Assembly (NCBI RefSeq): GCF_049800675.1
Contig: NZ_JBLOOT010000015.1
Span: 8,946 to 72,945, forward strand
Length of the DNA: 64,000 bases
Source of the DNA: Cauispirillum nitrogeniifigens
GTDB lineage: Bacteria; Pseudomonadota; Alphaproteobacteria; Rhodospirillales; Rhodospirillaceae
Direction: 5' to 3'
Positions 50,194 to 57,443 of this stretch are shown here, in pieces. The position numbers were made by a program, and so were the translations under genes. The stretch's first letter is position 1. Each line of letters opens with the position of its first letter. The notes beneath the pieces were generated by a model. That model saw only the letters and a list, made by a program, of their open reading frames with translations, searched no databases and was not told the origin of the DNA.

Positions 50194-51731
50194 TTCACGT
50201 TCCCCTGAAGTTCCGTCTCCATGGCGTCGGACACCGCTCTTTCCCGCGATGCCTCCACCCCCTCCGGCAGCGGGATGCGGACTTTGAACAGGCTGCCCTT
50301 GCCGACCTCGCTCTGCACCTCGATCGCGCCGCGCAGGCTCTGGACCAGGCGGTAGACGATCCACAGCCCGAGGCCGGTCCCCGCCCCGCCGGGCCGCTGG
50401 GTGAAGAAGGGATCGAACAGGCGCTGGGCGTTTTCTTCGGGGATGCCGACCCCCGTGTCCTCGACCGTCAGAACCATTGCGCCACCCCCGGCCTCCAGAT
50501 GCGCGAGAAAGATCAGCCGGCCGCCGTCGGGCATGGCCTGGATGGCGTTCTTGAACAGGTTGAGCAGGATCTGTTGCAGGCGGTGGCAGTTCACCTGCAC
50601 GTCCGCCGGGATTTCGTTCCGCCAGACCAAGCGGATGTCCCGCCCGCCGATTTCCGCCTCCACGAGGTCGCGCAGATCCTCCAGGCATGCCGCGCTGCCC
50701 CAAGCTTCCGCGCCCTCGGCCCGCAGTTCGACCAGCAGGCTCTGCACGATGGCCTGGATGCGGAACAGGCCCTTTTCCAGCAACGGGATATAGCGCCGGG
50801 GCAGCTCCAGGTCGTCGGGGCGCGACTTCATGGTGTCAATGCAGTTCAACATGCCGGCCAGCGGATTGTTGACCTCGTGCGCGACGCCGGCCGCGATACG
50901 GCCCAGGGCGTGAATTTTTTCGCCGACCGCCAGTTCGCGCTCCAGGCGCTTCTTCTCGGCCAGTTCGCCGGCCATGGTGTTGAAGCTGTCGACCAGGGCG
51001 CCGATCTCGTCGCGGTCGCCGCGGCGCACCGGCACCACCTCGGCCAGGCGGCCGGCGCCAACGGTGGCCATGCCGCGCGACAGATCGCGCAGGGGGCGCA
51101 CCATGCGCAGGGAGATGATCGTGCCAAGGACGCTTCCGGCGGCGGCCAGGGCGAAGGTCCAGCCCAGGACCGTGAGGGCGGCCGACCACACCCGCTGGGC
51201 GATCTGCGCGGCCGACAGGCGCAGCAGGACAATGCCCAGGACCTCGTCGCCCGAACGGACGGGCACCACCGCTTCCACGAAGTCGCCATCCTCAGTCGCG
51301 CCACGCAGGATGCCGGGTTGCGAGGATCTGGCGATGCGTTCCACGTCCTCCCAGGCCCGCGTTGGATCCGCGGCGAGCGGCAGGCCGAGAGGGTGGCGCG
51401 CCGGATCGAGGTGCGCCAGAACGATGCCGGCGGGGTTGACGATAGAGCCGGTCATCACCGGCGCCTGTGCAACCCCGTCCCGCTCCGCCGAAGCGACCGA
51501 GCGCAGGGTCTTGTAGAGGGACCACGTGTCGTGGCGCAGAACCATTTCCGGCGCCTTGATGGCGATGGAATGGCCCAGCAGCAGGGCCTTGTCCTCCAGG
51601 TCGGCGCGGAAGCGGTGCATGGCCTCGGCCACCACGGCCAGGCCGATGATGAAGGCCACGCCGGCCACCACCGCCGTGATGGTCAGCGGCAACTTGACCG
51701 TGAGGCTCCAGCCTCGTCCCAGGACCTTCAT
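50190..51731 (-). CDS. Membrane sensor histidine kinase of the molybdoenzyme operon (kinase 2)
   Basis: 513 residues. Membrane helices at about 15-38 and 185-208 flank a Cache-like periplasmic domain (SLYKTLRSVASAERDG; FVEAVVPVRSGDEVLGIVLL). A HAMP domain, H-box His285 in GVAHEVNNPLAGMLN, and ATPase boxes LNLFKNAIQAM and GTGLGLWIVYRLV follow. It overlaps the PhnD-like gene by 4 bp at its start and moeA at its end. It probably phosphorylates the activator at 52623-54014, with the binding protein as an extra sensor. Confidence 0.88.
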   Translation of the reverse strand: MKVLGRGWSLTVKLPLTITAVVAGVAFIIGLAVVAEAMHRFRADLEDKALLLGHSIAIKAPEMVLRHDTWSLYKTLRSVASAERDGVAQAPVMTGSIVNPAGIVLAHLDPARHPLGLPLAADPTRAWEDVERIARSSQPGILRGATEDGDFVEAVVPVRSGDEVLGIVLLRLSAAQIAQRVWSAALTVLGWTFALAAAGSVLGTIISLRMVRPLRDLSRGMATVGAGRLAEVVPVRRGDRDEIGALVDSFNTMAGELAEKKRLERELAVGEKIHALGRIAAGVAHEVNNPLAGMLNCIDTMKSRPDDLELPRRYIPLLEKGLFRIQAIVQSLLVELRAEGAEAWGSAACLEDLRDLVEAEIGGRDIRLVWRNEIPADVQVNCHRLQQILLNLFKNAIQAMPDGGRLIFLAHLEAGGGAMVLTVEDTGVGIPEENAQRLFDPFFTQRPGGAGTGLGLWIVYRLVQSLRGAIEVQSEVGKGSLFKVRIPLPEGVEASRERAVSDAMETELQGNVK

Positions 51732-52639
51732 GGCACGAAGGTCCGCCACGCGGGATTGGACAGGCGCGTCGCCATCTGCGTGATGCCGTCATACAGGTCG
51801 GGCGGGTGCGCGGCAAAACGGTCGAGATCGAGGGCGGCGAGGAGGTCGCGGCCCTCGTCATCGCCGTGCATGCCGAGCAGAGCGTCGGTCATGCCTGCCG
51901 TCAGGAAGCCATCGCCCGAGCGCCGGGCCACGACGGGCGGGAAGCCGAAGAGTTCCGACCGCTCCACCACCCTTGTCCGTTCGGCCAGCGCCGGGTTGGA
52001 CCGTTGCAGATGCTCCCAGACGTAGGAGTCCACGGCACCGCCATCCGCCACCCGCTCGGCCACCGCTTCCACCGTTTCAGCGTGGTCGAAGGTGAAGAAG
52101 GTCTGCCGGAAGAAGGCCTCCGGCGCATCTGTCACACTGGAGAGCATCTCGCGCGGGGCGAGGTATCCAGAGTTGGAATCGGGGTCGGAGAAGGCAAAGA
52201 CCTTGTCCCGCAGACCGGCCAGGGACTGATGAGGACTGTCGCGGTGGACAATGACGTAGGAGCGGTACAGCGGCTCCCCCCGGTACTCAGGCACCGCGAC
52301 CAGGGTGACGTAGCCGGCCTCGCGGGCGCGGACAAAGGGAAAGCCGCAGATCCAGGCGAAGTCCACCTCGCCGCTTTCCAGAAGCTGCATGACCTCGCGG
52401 TAGGATCGGCGCTGCACGAATTCCACCGGACGACGCAAGCGCTGGCGCAGGTAGCCGCCCCACTCCCGGAAAAATGCGAGGTTCTCGCGCACCACCACGC
52501 CGGTCAGCCCGAACCGCACCGGCCATTCCAGGCCCGCACCCAACGCCGGAGCGGCGAGGCAGAGCCCGCCCAGGGCACCGGCATGGGCCAGGAAGGCCCG
52601 CCTGGTCGGGCGGGCGGGGCGATCAGCGGCTGATGTCAT
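51728..52639 (-). CDS. Tat-exported PhnD-like substrate-binding protein (binding protein 2)
   Basis: 303 residues. The N-terminus TRRAFLAHAGALGGLCLAAPALG is a Tat-type signal. PhnD/TtrS-sensor fold: ENLAFFREWGGYLRQRLRRPVEFVQRRSYREVMQLLESGEVDFAWICG, SYVIVHRDSPHQSLAGLRDKVFAFSDPDSNSGYLAP. In TtrS and ThsS kinases this fold is the periplasmic sensor of tetrathionate or thiosulfate; here it is a separate protein between kinase and activator. No ABC transporter genes are near. A sulfur-oxyanion ligand is inferred. Confidence 0.82.
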   Translation of the reverse strand: MTSAADRPARPTRRAFLAHAGALGGLCLAAPALGAGLEWPVRFGLTGVVVRENLAFFREWGGYLRQRLRRPVEFVQRRSYREVMQLLESGEVDFAWICGFPFVRAREAGYVTLVAVPEYRGEPLYRSYVIVHRDSPHQSLAGLRDKVFAFSDPDSNSGYLAPREMLSSVTDAPEAFFRQTFFTFDHAETVEAVAERVADGGAVDSYVWEHLQRSNPALAERTRVVERSELFGFPPVVARRSGDGFLTAGMTDALLGMHGDDEGRDLLAALDLDRFAAHPPDLYDGITQMATRLSNPAWRTFVP

Positions 52640-54014
52640 AACGGCGCATCTTCTCCCACAGGTTTTTGCGCGAAATGCCCAGCGCGGCGGCAGTCTCGCT
52701 CATGTGCCATTGGTGGCGCTGCAACGCCTGCTGGATGAGCTTCTTCTCGGTCTGCTCCACAGCCTCCTTCAGCGGGACGGTGCCCTCGTCGCCTTCGGCA
52801 AGCCCGGACGGCATTGCCTCGCCGCCGCGCAGATCCTTTTCGCGGATGACCGGACCGTCGCACAGCACGACCGCGCGCTCGATGATGTTCTTCAACTCAC
52901 GGACGTTGCCCGGAAAGGCATGGGCCAGGAGCAGACCCTCGGCGGCATGGTCCATTCCGGCGACGGCCTTCTGTTGAGCACGGGACACCTCGGCGATGAA
53001 CTGGCGGGCCAGATAGGTCACGTCCTCGGGCCGTTCGCGCAGGGGAGGTACGGCAATCTGGATGACGTTGAGGCGCCAGAACAGATCCTGGCGGAACCGG
53101 CCGTCCTGCATCGCTTGCGGAAGGTCCACCTGGGTGGCGGCGAGGATGCGGACGTCCAGGGCGATGGTCTGCTCGCCCCCCAGACGCTCCAGGCTCCGCT
53201 CCTGAAGGACACGCAGCAGCTTGACCTGCGTCTCCGGTGGCACCTCGGCGATCTCGTCGAGCAACAGCGTGCCGCCCTGGGCCTGTTCGATACGGCCGAT
53301 GCGCTGGCGGTGCGCCCCCGTAAAGGCGCCCTTCTCATGACCGAACAATTCGGCCTCCACCAGGGTGGCCGGCAGCGCCGCGCAGTTGACCTTGATGAAA
53401 GGCCCCTTGGCCCGCGTACTGTTGAGGTGGATGAGGTTGGCGACGACCTCCTTGCCGACGCCCGACTCTCCGGTGATCAGGACCGAGCTGTCGACCTCGC
53501 CCAGGCGGTGAACCAGTTGCTCGATGCGGCGCATGGCCGGGCTCCGCCCGAGGACGCCGCTGCCGGCCAGGAATTCCTTGCCCTGGGCATCAACCAGGCG
53601 TGCCGCCCGCCGCTCGGCCCGAACCTGTTCCAGCGCCCGCCGGATCTGGGCAACGAAGGCGTCCATGGCGAAGGGCTTGATGAGGTAGTCCATCGCGCCC
53701 TGCTTGACCGCCCCCACGGCCTCCTGAACGGAGCCAAAGGCGGTCATCAGGATGACGGGCATGCGCGGGGCGCGCTGGATCACCTCGCCGAACAGGTCGA
53801 TGCCCGACCCGTCGGGCAGGCGGATGTCGCTCACCACCACGTCGGCCGCGCCGCTGGCCAGCAACTGGCGCGCCGCGGCGATGGAGGCCACGCTCATGGC
53901 CGGGATGCCTTCGATGTTCAGGCGATCCTCCAGGGACAGGCGCATGAGGTCGTCGTCCTCGACGACGAGGACCATCGGCTGGTCACTGGCGACCGGGCCC
54001 GCATGCACCGTCAT
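52623..54014 (-). CDS. NtrC-type sigma-54-dependent response regulator (activator 2)
   Basis: 463 residues. Receiver Asp63 in VVVSDIRLPDGSG; AAA+ domain with GESGVGKEVVANLIH, GAFTGAHRQRIG and LLLDEIAEVPPE; Fis-type HTH with LIQQALQRHQWHMSETAAALGISRKNLWEKM. The layout resembles DctD-type activators. It overlaps the cytochrome gene by 4 bp and the binding-protein gene by 17 bp. It likely activates the sigma-54 promoter at 61100-61115, that is, its own operon. Confidence 0.93.
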   Translation of the reverse strand: MTVHAGPVASDQPMVLVVEDDDLMRLSLEDRLNIEGIPAMSVASIAAARQLLASGAADVVVSDIRLPDGSGIDLFGEVIQRAPRMPVILMTAFGSVQEAVGAVKQGAMDYLIKPFAMDAFVAQIRRALEQVRAERRAARLVDAQGKEFLAGSGVLGRSPAMRRIEQLVHRLGEVDSSVLITGESGVGKEVVANLIHLNSTRAKGPFIKVNCAALPATLVEAELFGHEKGAFTGAHRQRIGRIEQAQGGTLLLDEIAEVPPETQVKLLRVLQERSLERLGGEQTIALDVRILAATQVDLPQAMQDGRFRQDLFWRLNVIQIAVPPLRERPEDVTYLARQFIAEVSRAQQKAVAGMDHAAEGLLLAHAFPGNVRELKNIIERAVVLCDGPVIREKDLRGGEAMPSGLAEGDEGTVPLKEAVEQTEKKLIQQALQRHQWHMSETAAALGISRKNLWEKMRRYDISR

Positions 54015-54550
54015 GAACTCTGTCTCCCTTTCCGCCGACGCAGACCATAGACGAAGGGCGGTACGGCGACGGCGGCGAGACCGCCGGCCAGCACGGCCCA
54101 CTCCAGCGCCCGGCGCACTGGCGTCGGCGGCTGTGTCGCCACCAGATGCTCCACCAGCACCGCCCGGTCGGAGGCGCTGACCTCGGCGCCGTTGAGCAGG
54201 ATCATGCGCAGGATCACCGCCGTCCAGCCGAGGGGGCCGTGGAACTTCCCTTGATAATATCCCGCCTCGTGGCAGGTTTGACAGCGAAGTTCGATGAGGC
54301 GTTCGGCGTAGGGCCGCGCCTGCTCGGCCGCTTGACGCCGCGCACGGTCCTCGGCCGCCTGCCGGGCCAGGGCGGCGCGGCGCTCCTCGTCGGCGGCACG
54401 CTCATCGGCTATCCGGCGCGCTGCGGCATCCCGCTCGGCGGGCGTGAGCACCGAATGCACGCCGTACTCCGCGGCATCCATTTCCGCCCGTGACAGGCCG
54501 GCGGACAGCAACATCACCGCGAGGACGACGATTGCCCCCCAATGCCTCAT
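54011..54550 (-). CDS. Membrane-anchored c-type cytochrome
   Basis: 179 residues: signal MRHWGAIVVLAVMLLSAGLSRAE, an Ala/Arg-rich charged helix (about 38-80), a single haem motif CQTCH at 90-94, then a C-terminal membrane helix (LEWAVLAGGLAAVAVPPFVYGL). A candidate electron partner of the molybdoenzyme on the periplasmic side. I do not recognise a named family. It overlaps neighbours on both sides by 4 bp. Confidence 0.8.
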   Translation of the reverse strand: MRHWGAIVVLAVMLLSAGLSRAEMDAAEYGVHSVLTPAERDAAARRIADERAADEERRAALARQAAEDRARRQAAEQARPYAERLIELRCQTCHEAGYYQGKFHGPLGWTAVILRMILLNGAEVSASDRAVLVEHLVATQPPTPVRRALEWAVLAGGLAAVAVPPFVYGLRRRKGRQSS

Positions 54551-55398
54551 GCCTTCTCCCTGGACCTCCAGGAGTGGCGGCGGATTTCAGGCGGCATCAC
54601 CTCGACCAGCCCCATTTCGCTGGTCCGACACTTGGGGCAGACGTTGAGGAAGTCATCGTCGATGCCCTTCTTGCGCAGGACCTTGCGCATGTTGCGCAGT
54701 TCCACGCCCTGAAGGAAGCTCTCGCCGCACACGCGGCAGGTCTGGGCATCCTCGGGCCGCTCGACAACCGGCGCCGGAGCAGCCTTCGCTGGCGCGGCCG
54801 CGATGGCGGGCACGTCCCCGTGCCACAGGAAGCGACCGGCCAGATCGAGCAGCGGGCGGTAAGGATTGGCGGCGCAGACTTCGCTGACGTCGACCTGGGC
54901 CATGCGCCCCATCATCATGCGAACGGCCGGACGCAGGTAGCCAGCCAGCAGCTTCCCGACGTCTTCGCGGGCGGCCTCTTCGTCCTTGCGGTAGAGCACG
55001 GACAGGAACTCCAGGACCACCGACAGGGTGTCGGGCAGTTCGCCGACCTGCTGCGCGTGAGCAACGCCATGGGCGTGGTACATCCGCCGCAGGTCGTCGA
55101 CACTGCGCCCCAGCACCGTGGCGTCCAGGTAGAGGCCGACATACGGCGGCACCAGCAGCGGCGGGACCAGGAATACCTGACTGTAGAGTTGCAGCAGGGT
55201 CAGGTGGTCGGGCACCTGGGCCATGGCGGCACGAAAGGCGGCAAGCTCGTGGTCGGGGAAGGAGAATCCCAGTTCCGCCGACAGGTCGGCAAGATCCTCG
55301 GCCAGATAGTCCCGCATGGCGCCGAACATCGCCGGCTCCAGGGGGGGCCGCAGGGCCCGCGACAGGGTGAGGGTCAGATCGGCCAGGCTCTCGGTCAT
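54547..55398 (-). CDS. TorD/DmsD-type molybdoenzyme chaperone with C-terminal zinc ribbon
   Basis: 283 residues. The helical N-terminal 190 residues are of the TorD/NarJ-like class (LTLLQLYSQVFLVPP; VVLEFLSVLYRKDEEAAREDVGKLL), which fold and proofread Tat-exported molybdoenzymes. The last 70 residues carry CRVCGE and CPKCRT, a rubredoxin-like or zinc-ribbon metal site not usual in TorD. ATG at 55398 chosen because the preceding frame is not conserved. Confidence 0.8.
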   Translation of the reverse strand: MTESLADLTLTLSRALRPPLEPAMFGAMRDYLAEDLADLSAELGFSFPDHELAAFRAAMAQVPDHLTLLQLYSQVFLVPPLLVPPYVGLYLDATVLGRSVDDLRRMYHAHGVAHAQQVGELPDTLSVVLEFLSVLYRKDEEAAREDVGKLLAGYLRPAVRMMMGRMAQVDVSEVCAANPYRPLLDLAGRFLWHGDVPAIAAAPAKAAPAPVVERPEDAQTCRVCGESFLQGVELRNMRKVLRKKGIDDDFLNVCPKCRTSEMGLVEVMPPEIRRHSWRSREKA

Positions 55399-55468
55399 GG
55401 TCGTTCCCCTTGGGAAAAAGGGCGCCGGGATGCCAAGGCATCCCGGCAAGGAGGACGTGAAGGCATCC

Positions 55469-56656
55469 CTACACGTCGGCCGGCCCCTGATCGAGGTTCA
55501 GGAACCGCTGACCGGCCGCGTTGACCAGATTGGCCAGGAAGATGGCGGCCAGCAGCAGCAGCCACTCCGTCATGGACGGGGTGTAGCTCAGCAGGCCATC
55601 GACCCAGCTGCCCTTGAACGGCGCGACCATCTGCCCGCCGATGATGAAGTCATAGCGGGCCGCGAACAGGGCCAACATGACCAGCACCGCCGACAGGATC
55701 TGCACGTTGCCCTTGGCGCGCATGGACGGCATCAGCATCAGCACCAGCGGCAGGGCGATGCCGATAAAGATCTCGGCGTAGAACAGCGGCGACGACGCGA
55801 TGACGTCCCACACCTGAAGACCATCGGCGTTGGTCCACAGGCCCGAAACCGTGCGGGCGCCCACGAACATGGCGTGCAGGGAGATGATCAGGCTGAAGGC
55901 GAACGGCAGGCGGTCGCGGAACAGGCCCTGTACCCGGGCGGGCATGCGCGACTGGTCGAAGCCGTAGGCCAGGTAGGTGAAGAACACCGCGAAGGCCAGG
56001 CCGCCGAGCATGGACTCGACGTGGAAGGCGACCGGGATCTCGCCGCCGAACCAGAACGGGCGCATCACCATCATGCCGAACACCGACCCGGCGATCATGC
56101 TGACGGCCAGCGCGGTGATGAGCAGGGCGATGGCCGTGCCGCGCACACTCTGGATGGTCCAGCCGGGCCGGCTGGTCTTGACCAGCAGGACCAGCAGCGA
56201 GGCGACGTAGGCGCCCACGAACAGCACCTTCCAGTACAGCGGGGACTGGAACTGGAAGCTGAAGGGAATGGCCCACAGGGCGCGGAACGGATGGCCCAGT
56301 TCCAGGAACAGCGCCAGGACACCGCCGGCCAGGCCGGCAAGGGCCAGCCACAGGCAACGCTTGGCGATGGCGGCGAAGTCCTTGAGGCCCATGGCGAGCC
56401 CGACGGTGGCGGTCATCGCCAGACCCGTGGAGGTCAGCAGGAAGAAGTCATAGACCACGATCGGCAGGCCCCAGAACATGCCGTCGTTGTTGGTGTTGAA
56501 GGCGGTGTGGCCCTGGGCGCCCAGGGTGCTGAGCACGAAGCCCACGCACACCACGAAGCCGATGGCCGAGATCGCCAGGATCAGGGTGTTGAGCGACGAA
56601 GCCCCGCTGCCCTGGCCCGCCTGATCGGGAAGCGCGCTTTGTACAGTGACCGTCAT
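55469..56656 (-). CDS. NrfD/PsrC-type membrane subunit
   Basis: 395 residues with about nine to ten hydrophobic helices. NrfD/PsrC/DmsC-class quinone-interacting subunit: NDGMFWGLPIVVYDFFLLTSTGLAM, FLELGHPFRALWAIPFSFQFQSPLYWK, FHVESMLGGLAFAVFF. It would pass electrons between the quinone pool and the Fe-S subunit encoded 16 bp upstream. Direction of electron flow cannot be read from sequence. Confidence 0.88.
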   Translation of the reverse strand: MTVTVQSALPDQAGQGSGASSLNTLILAISAIGFVVCVGFVLSTLGAQGHTAFNTNNDGMFWGLPIVVYDFFLLTSTGLAMTATVGLAMGLKDFAAIAKRCLWLALAGLAGGVLALFLELGHPFRALWAIPFSFQFQSPLYWKVLFVGAYVASLLVLLVKTSRPGWTIQSVRGTAIALLITALAVSMIAGSVFGMMVMRPFWFGGEIPVAFHVESMLGGLAFAVFFTYLAYGFDQSRMPARVQGLFRDRLPFAFSLIISLHAMFVGARTVSGLWTNADGLQVWDVIASSPLFYAEIFIGIALPLVLMLMPSMRAKGNVQILSAVLVMLALFAARYDFIIGGQMVAPFKGSWVDGLLSYTPSMTEWLLLLAAIFLANLVNAAGQRFLNLDQGPADV

Positions 56657-56672
56657 GACGACATCCTCCCTA

Positions 56673-57428
56673 TCAGGTGTCCTTCAGCGCGCGACCCGAC
56701 GGGATCACGGCCGACTTTCCGGTGAGGTAGTAGACCTGCGGCTTGTTGCCGGTGTGGTCGAGCAGGCGCACGCCCTTCTTTTCGGCGATCAGTTCGTTGA
56801 CCTTGCTTTCGGGGTTGTTCAGGTCGCCGAAGTAGCGGGCCTTGGGCGCGCAGGTGCGCACGCAGGCTGGGGTATGCTCCTTGGTCGCCGGATTGTCCTC
56901 GTCCAGGTCGGCGACGCCGGCCGGGGCCGTGCTGATCTTGTGGTAGCAGAAGGTGCACTTGGACACCACGCCGGGCGGGGCGATGCCGATGCCCTTGGTG
57001 GCGTCGTCACGGCCGTCGCCGGCCTGATAGGGCGGCGCCCAGGTCTTGCCGTCGGCCGAGGCGAACACCGCCCGCACGTCGGGCTCCACCGTCGCCTTGG
57101 TGTCGGTGTAGAAGCGCACGCCGTAGGGACAGGCGATCTGGCAATACTTGCAGCCGATGCACTTGTTCCAGTCCACCAGGACGACGCCGTCCTCGGTCTT
57201 GTAGGTCGCCTTGGTCGGGCAGACGTGGACACACGACGGGTTCTCGCAGTGCATGCACGGTCTGGGCAGCCACGACAGCTTGGCGTTCGGATACGTGCCT
57301 TCCTGATAATAGAGCACGTCCTGCCAGGATTCACCCGGCATCCGGTTGTTCTCCATCGCGCAGGCGGTCGAGCAGGCCTGGCAGCCCGTGCACTTCTCCA
57401 GGTCGATGACCATTCCCCACTTTGTCAT
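56673..57428 (-). CDS. 4Fe-4S electron-transfer subunit (PsrB/DmsB/SoeB type)
   Basis: 251 residues with four ferredoxin-like Cys groups. The first is Cys13/16/19/23 in CTGCQACSTAC, then CMHCENPSCVHVCP, CIGCKYCQIACPYG and a CTFC...CVRTC group. This is the usual subunit linking a molybdoenzyme to an NrfD-type anchor. No own Tat signal, as normal, since it travels with the catalytic subunit. It follows the catalytic gene by 15 bp. Confidence 0.92.
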   Translation of the reverse strand: MTKWGMVIDLEKCTGCQACSTACAMENNRMPGESWQDVLYYQEGTYPNAKLSWLPRPCMHCENPSCVHVCPTKATYKTEDGVVLVDWNKCIGCKYCQIACPYGVRFYTDTKATVEPDVRAVFASADGKTWAPPYQAGDGRDDATKGIGIAPPGVVSKCTFCYHKISTAPAGVADLDEDNPATKEHTPACVRTCAPKARYFGDLNNPESKVNELIAEKKGVRLLDHTGNKPQVYYLTGKSAVIPSGRALKDT

Positions 57429-57443
57429 GTCGGGTTACTCCCT

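Noticed and set aside
51728..52639. PhnD-like protein as phosphonate transport component
   Set aside because: No PhnC/PhnE or C-P lyase genes are near, and it overlaps a kinase and an activator gene in a sulfur/molybdoenzyme operon.
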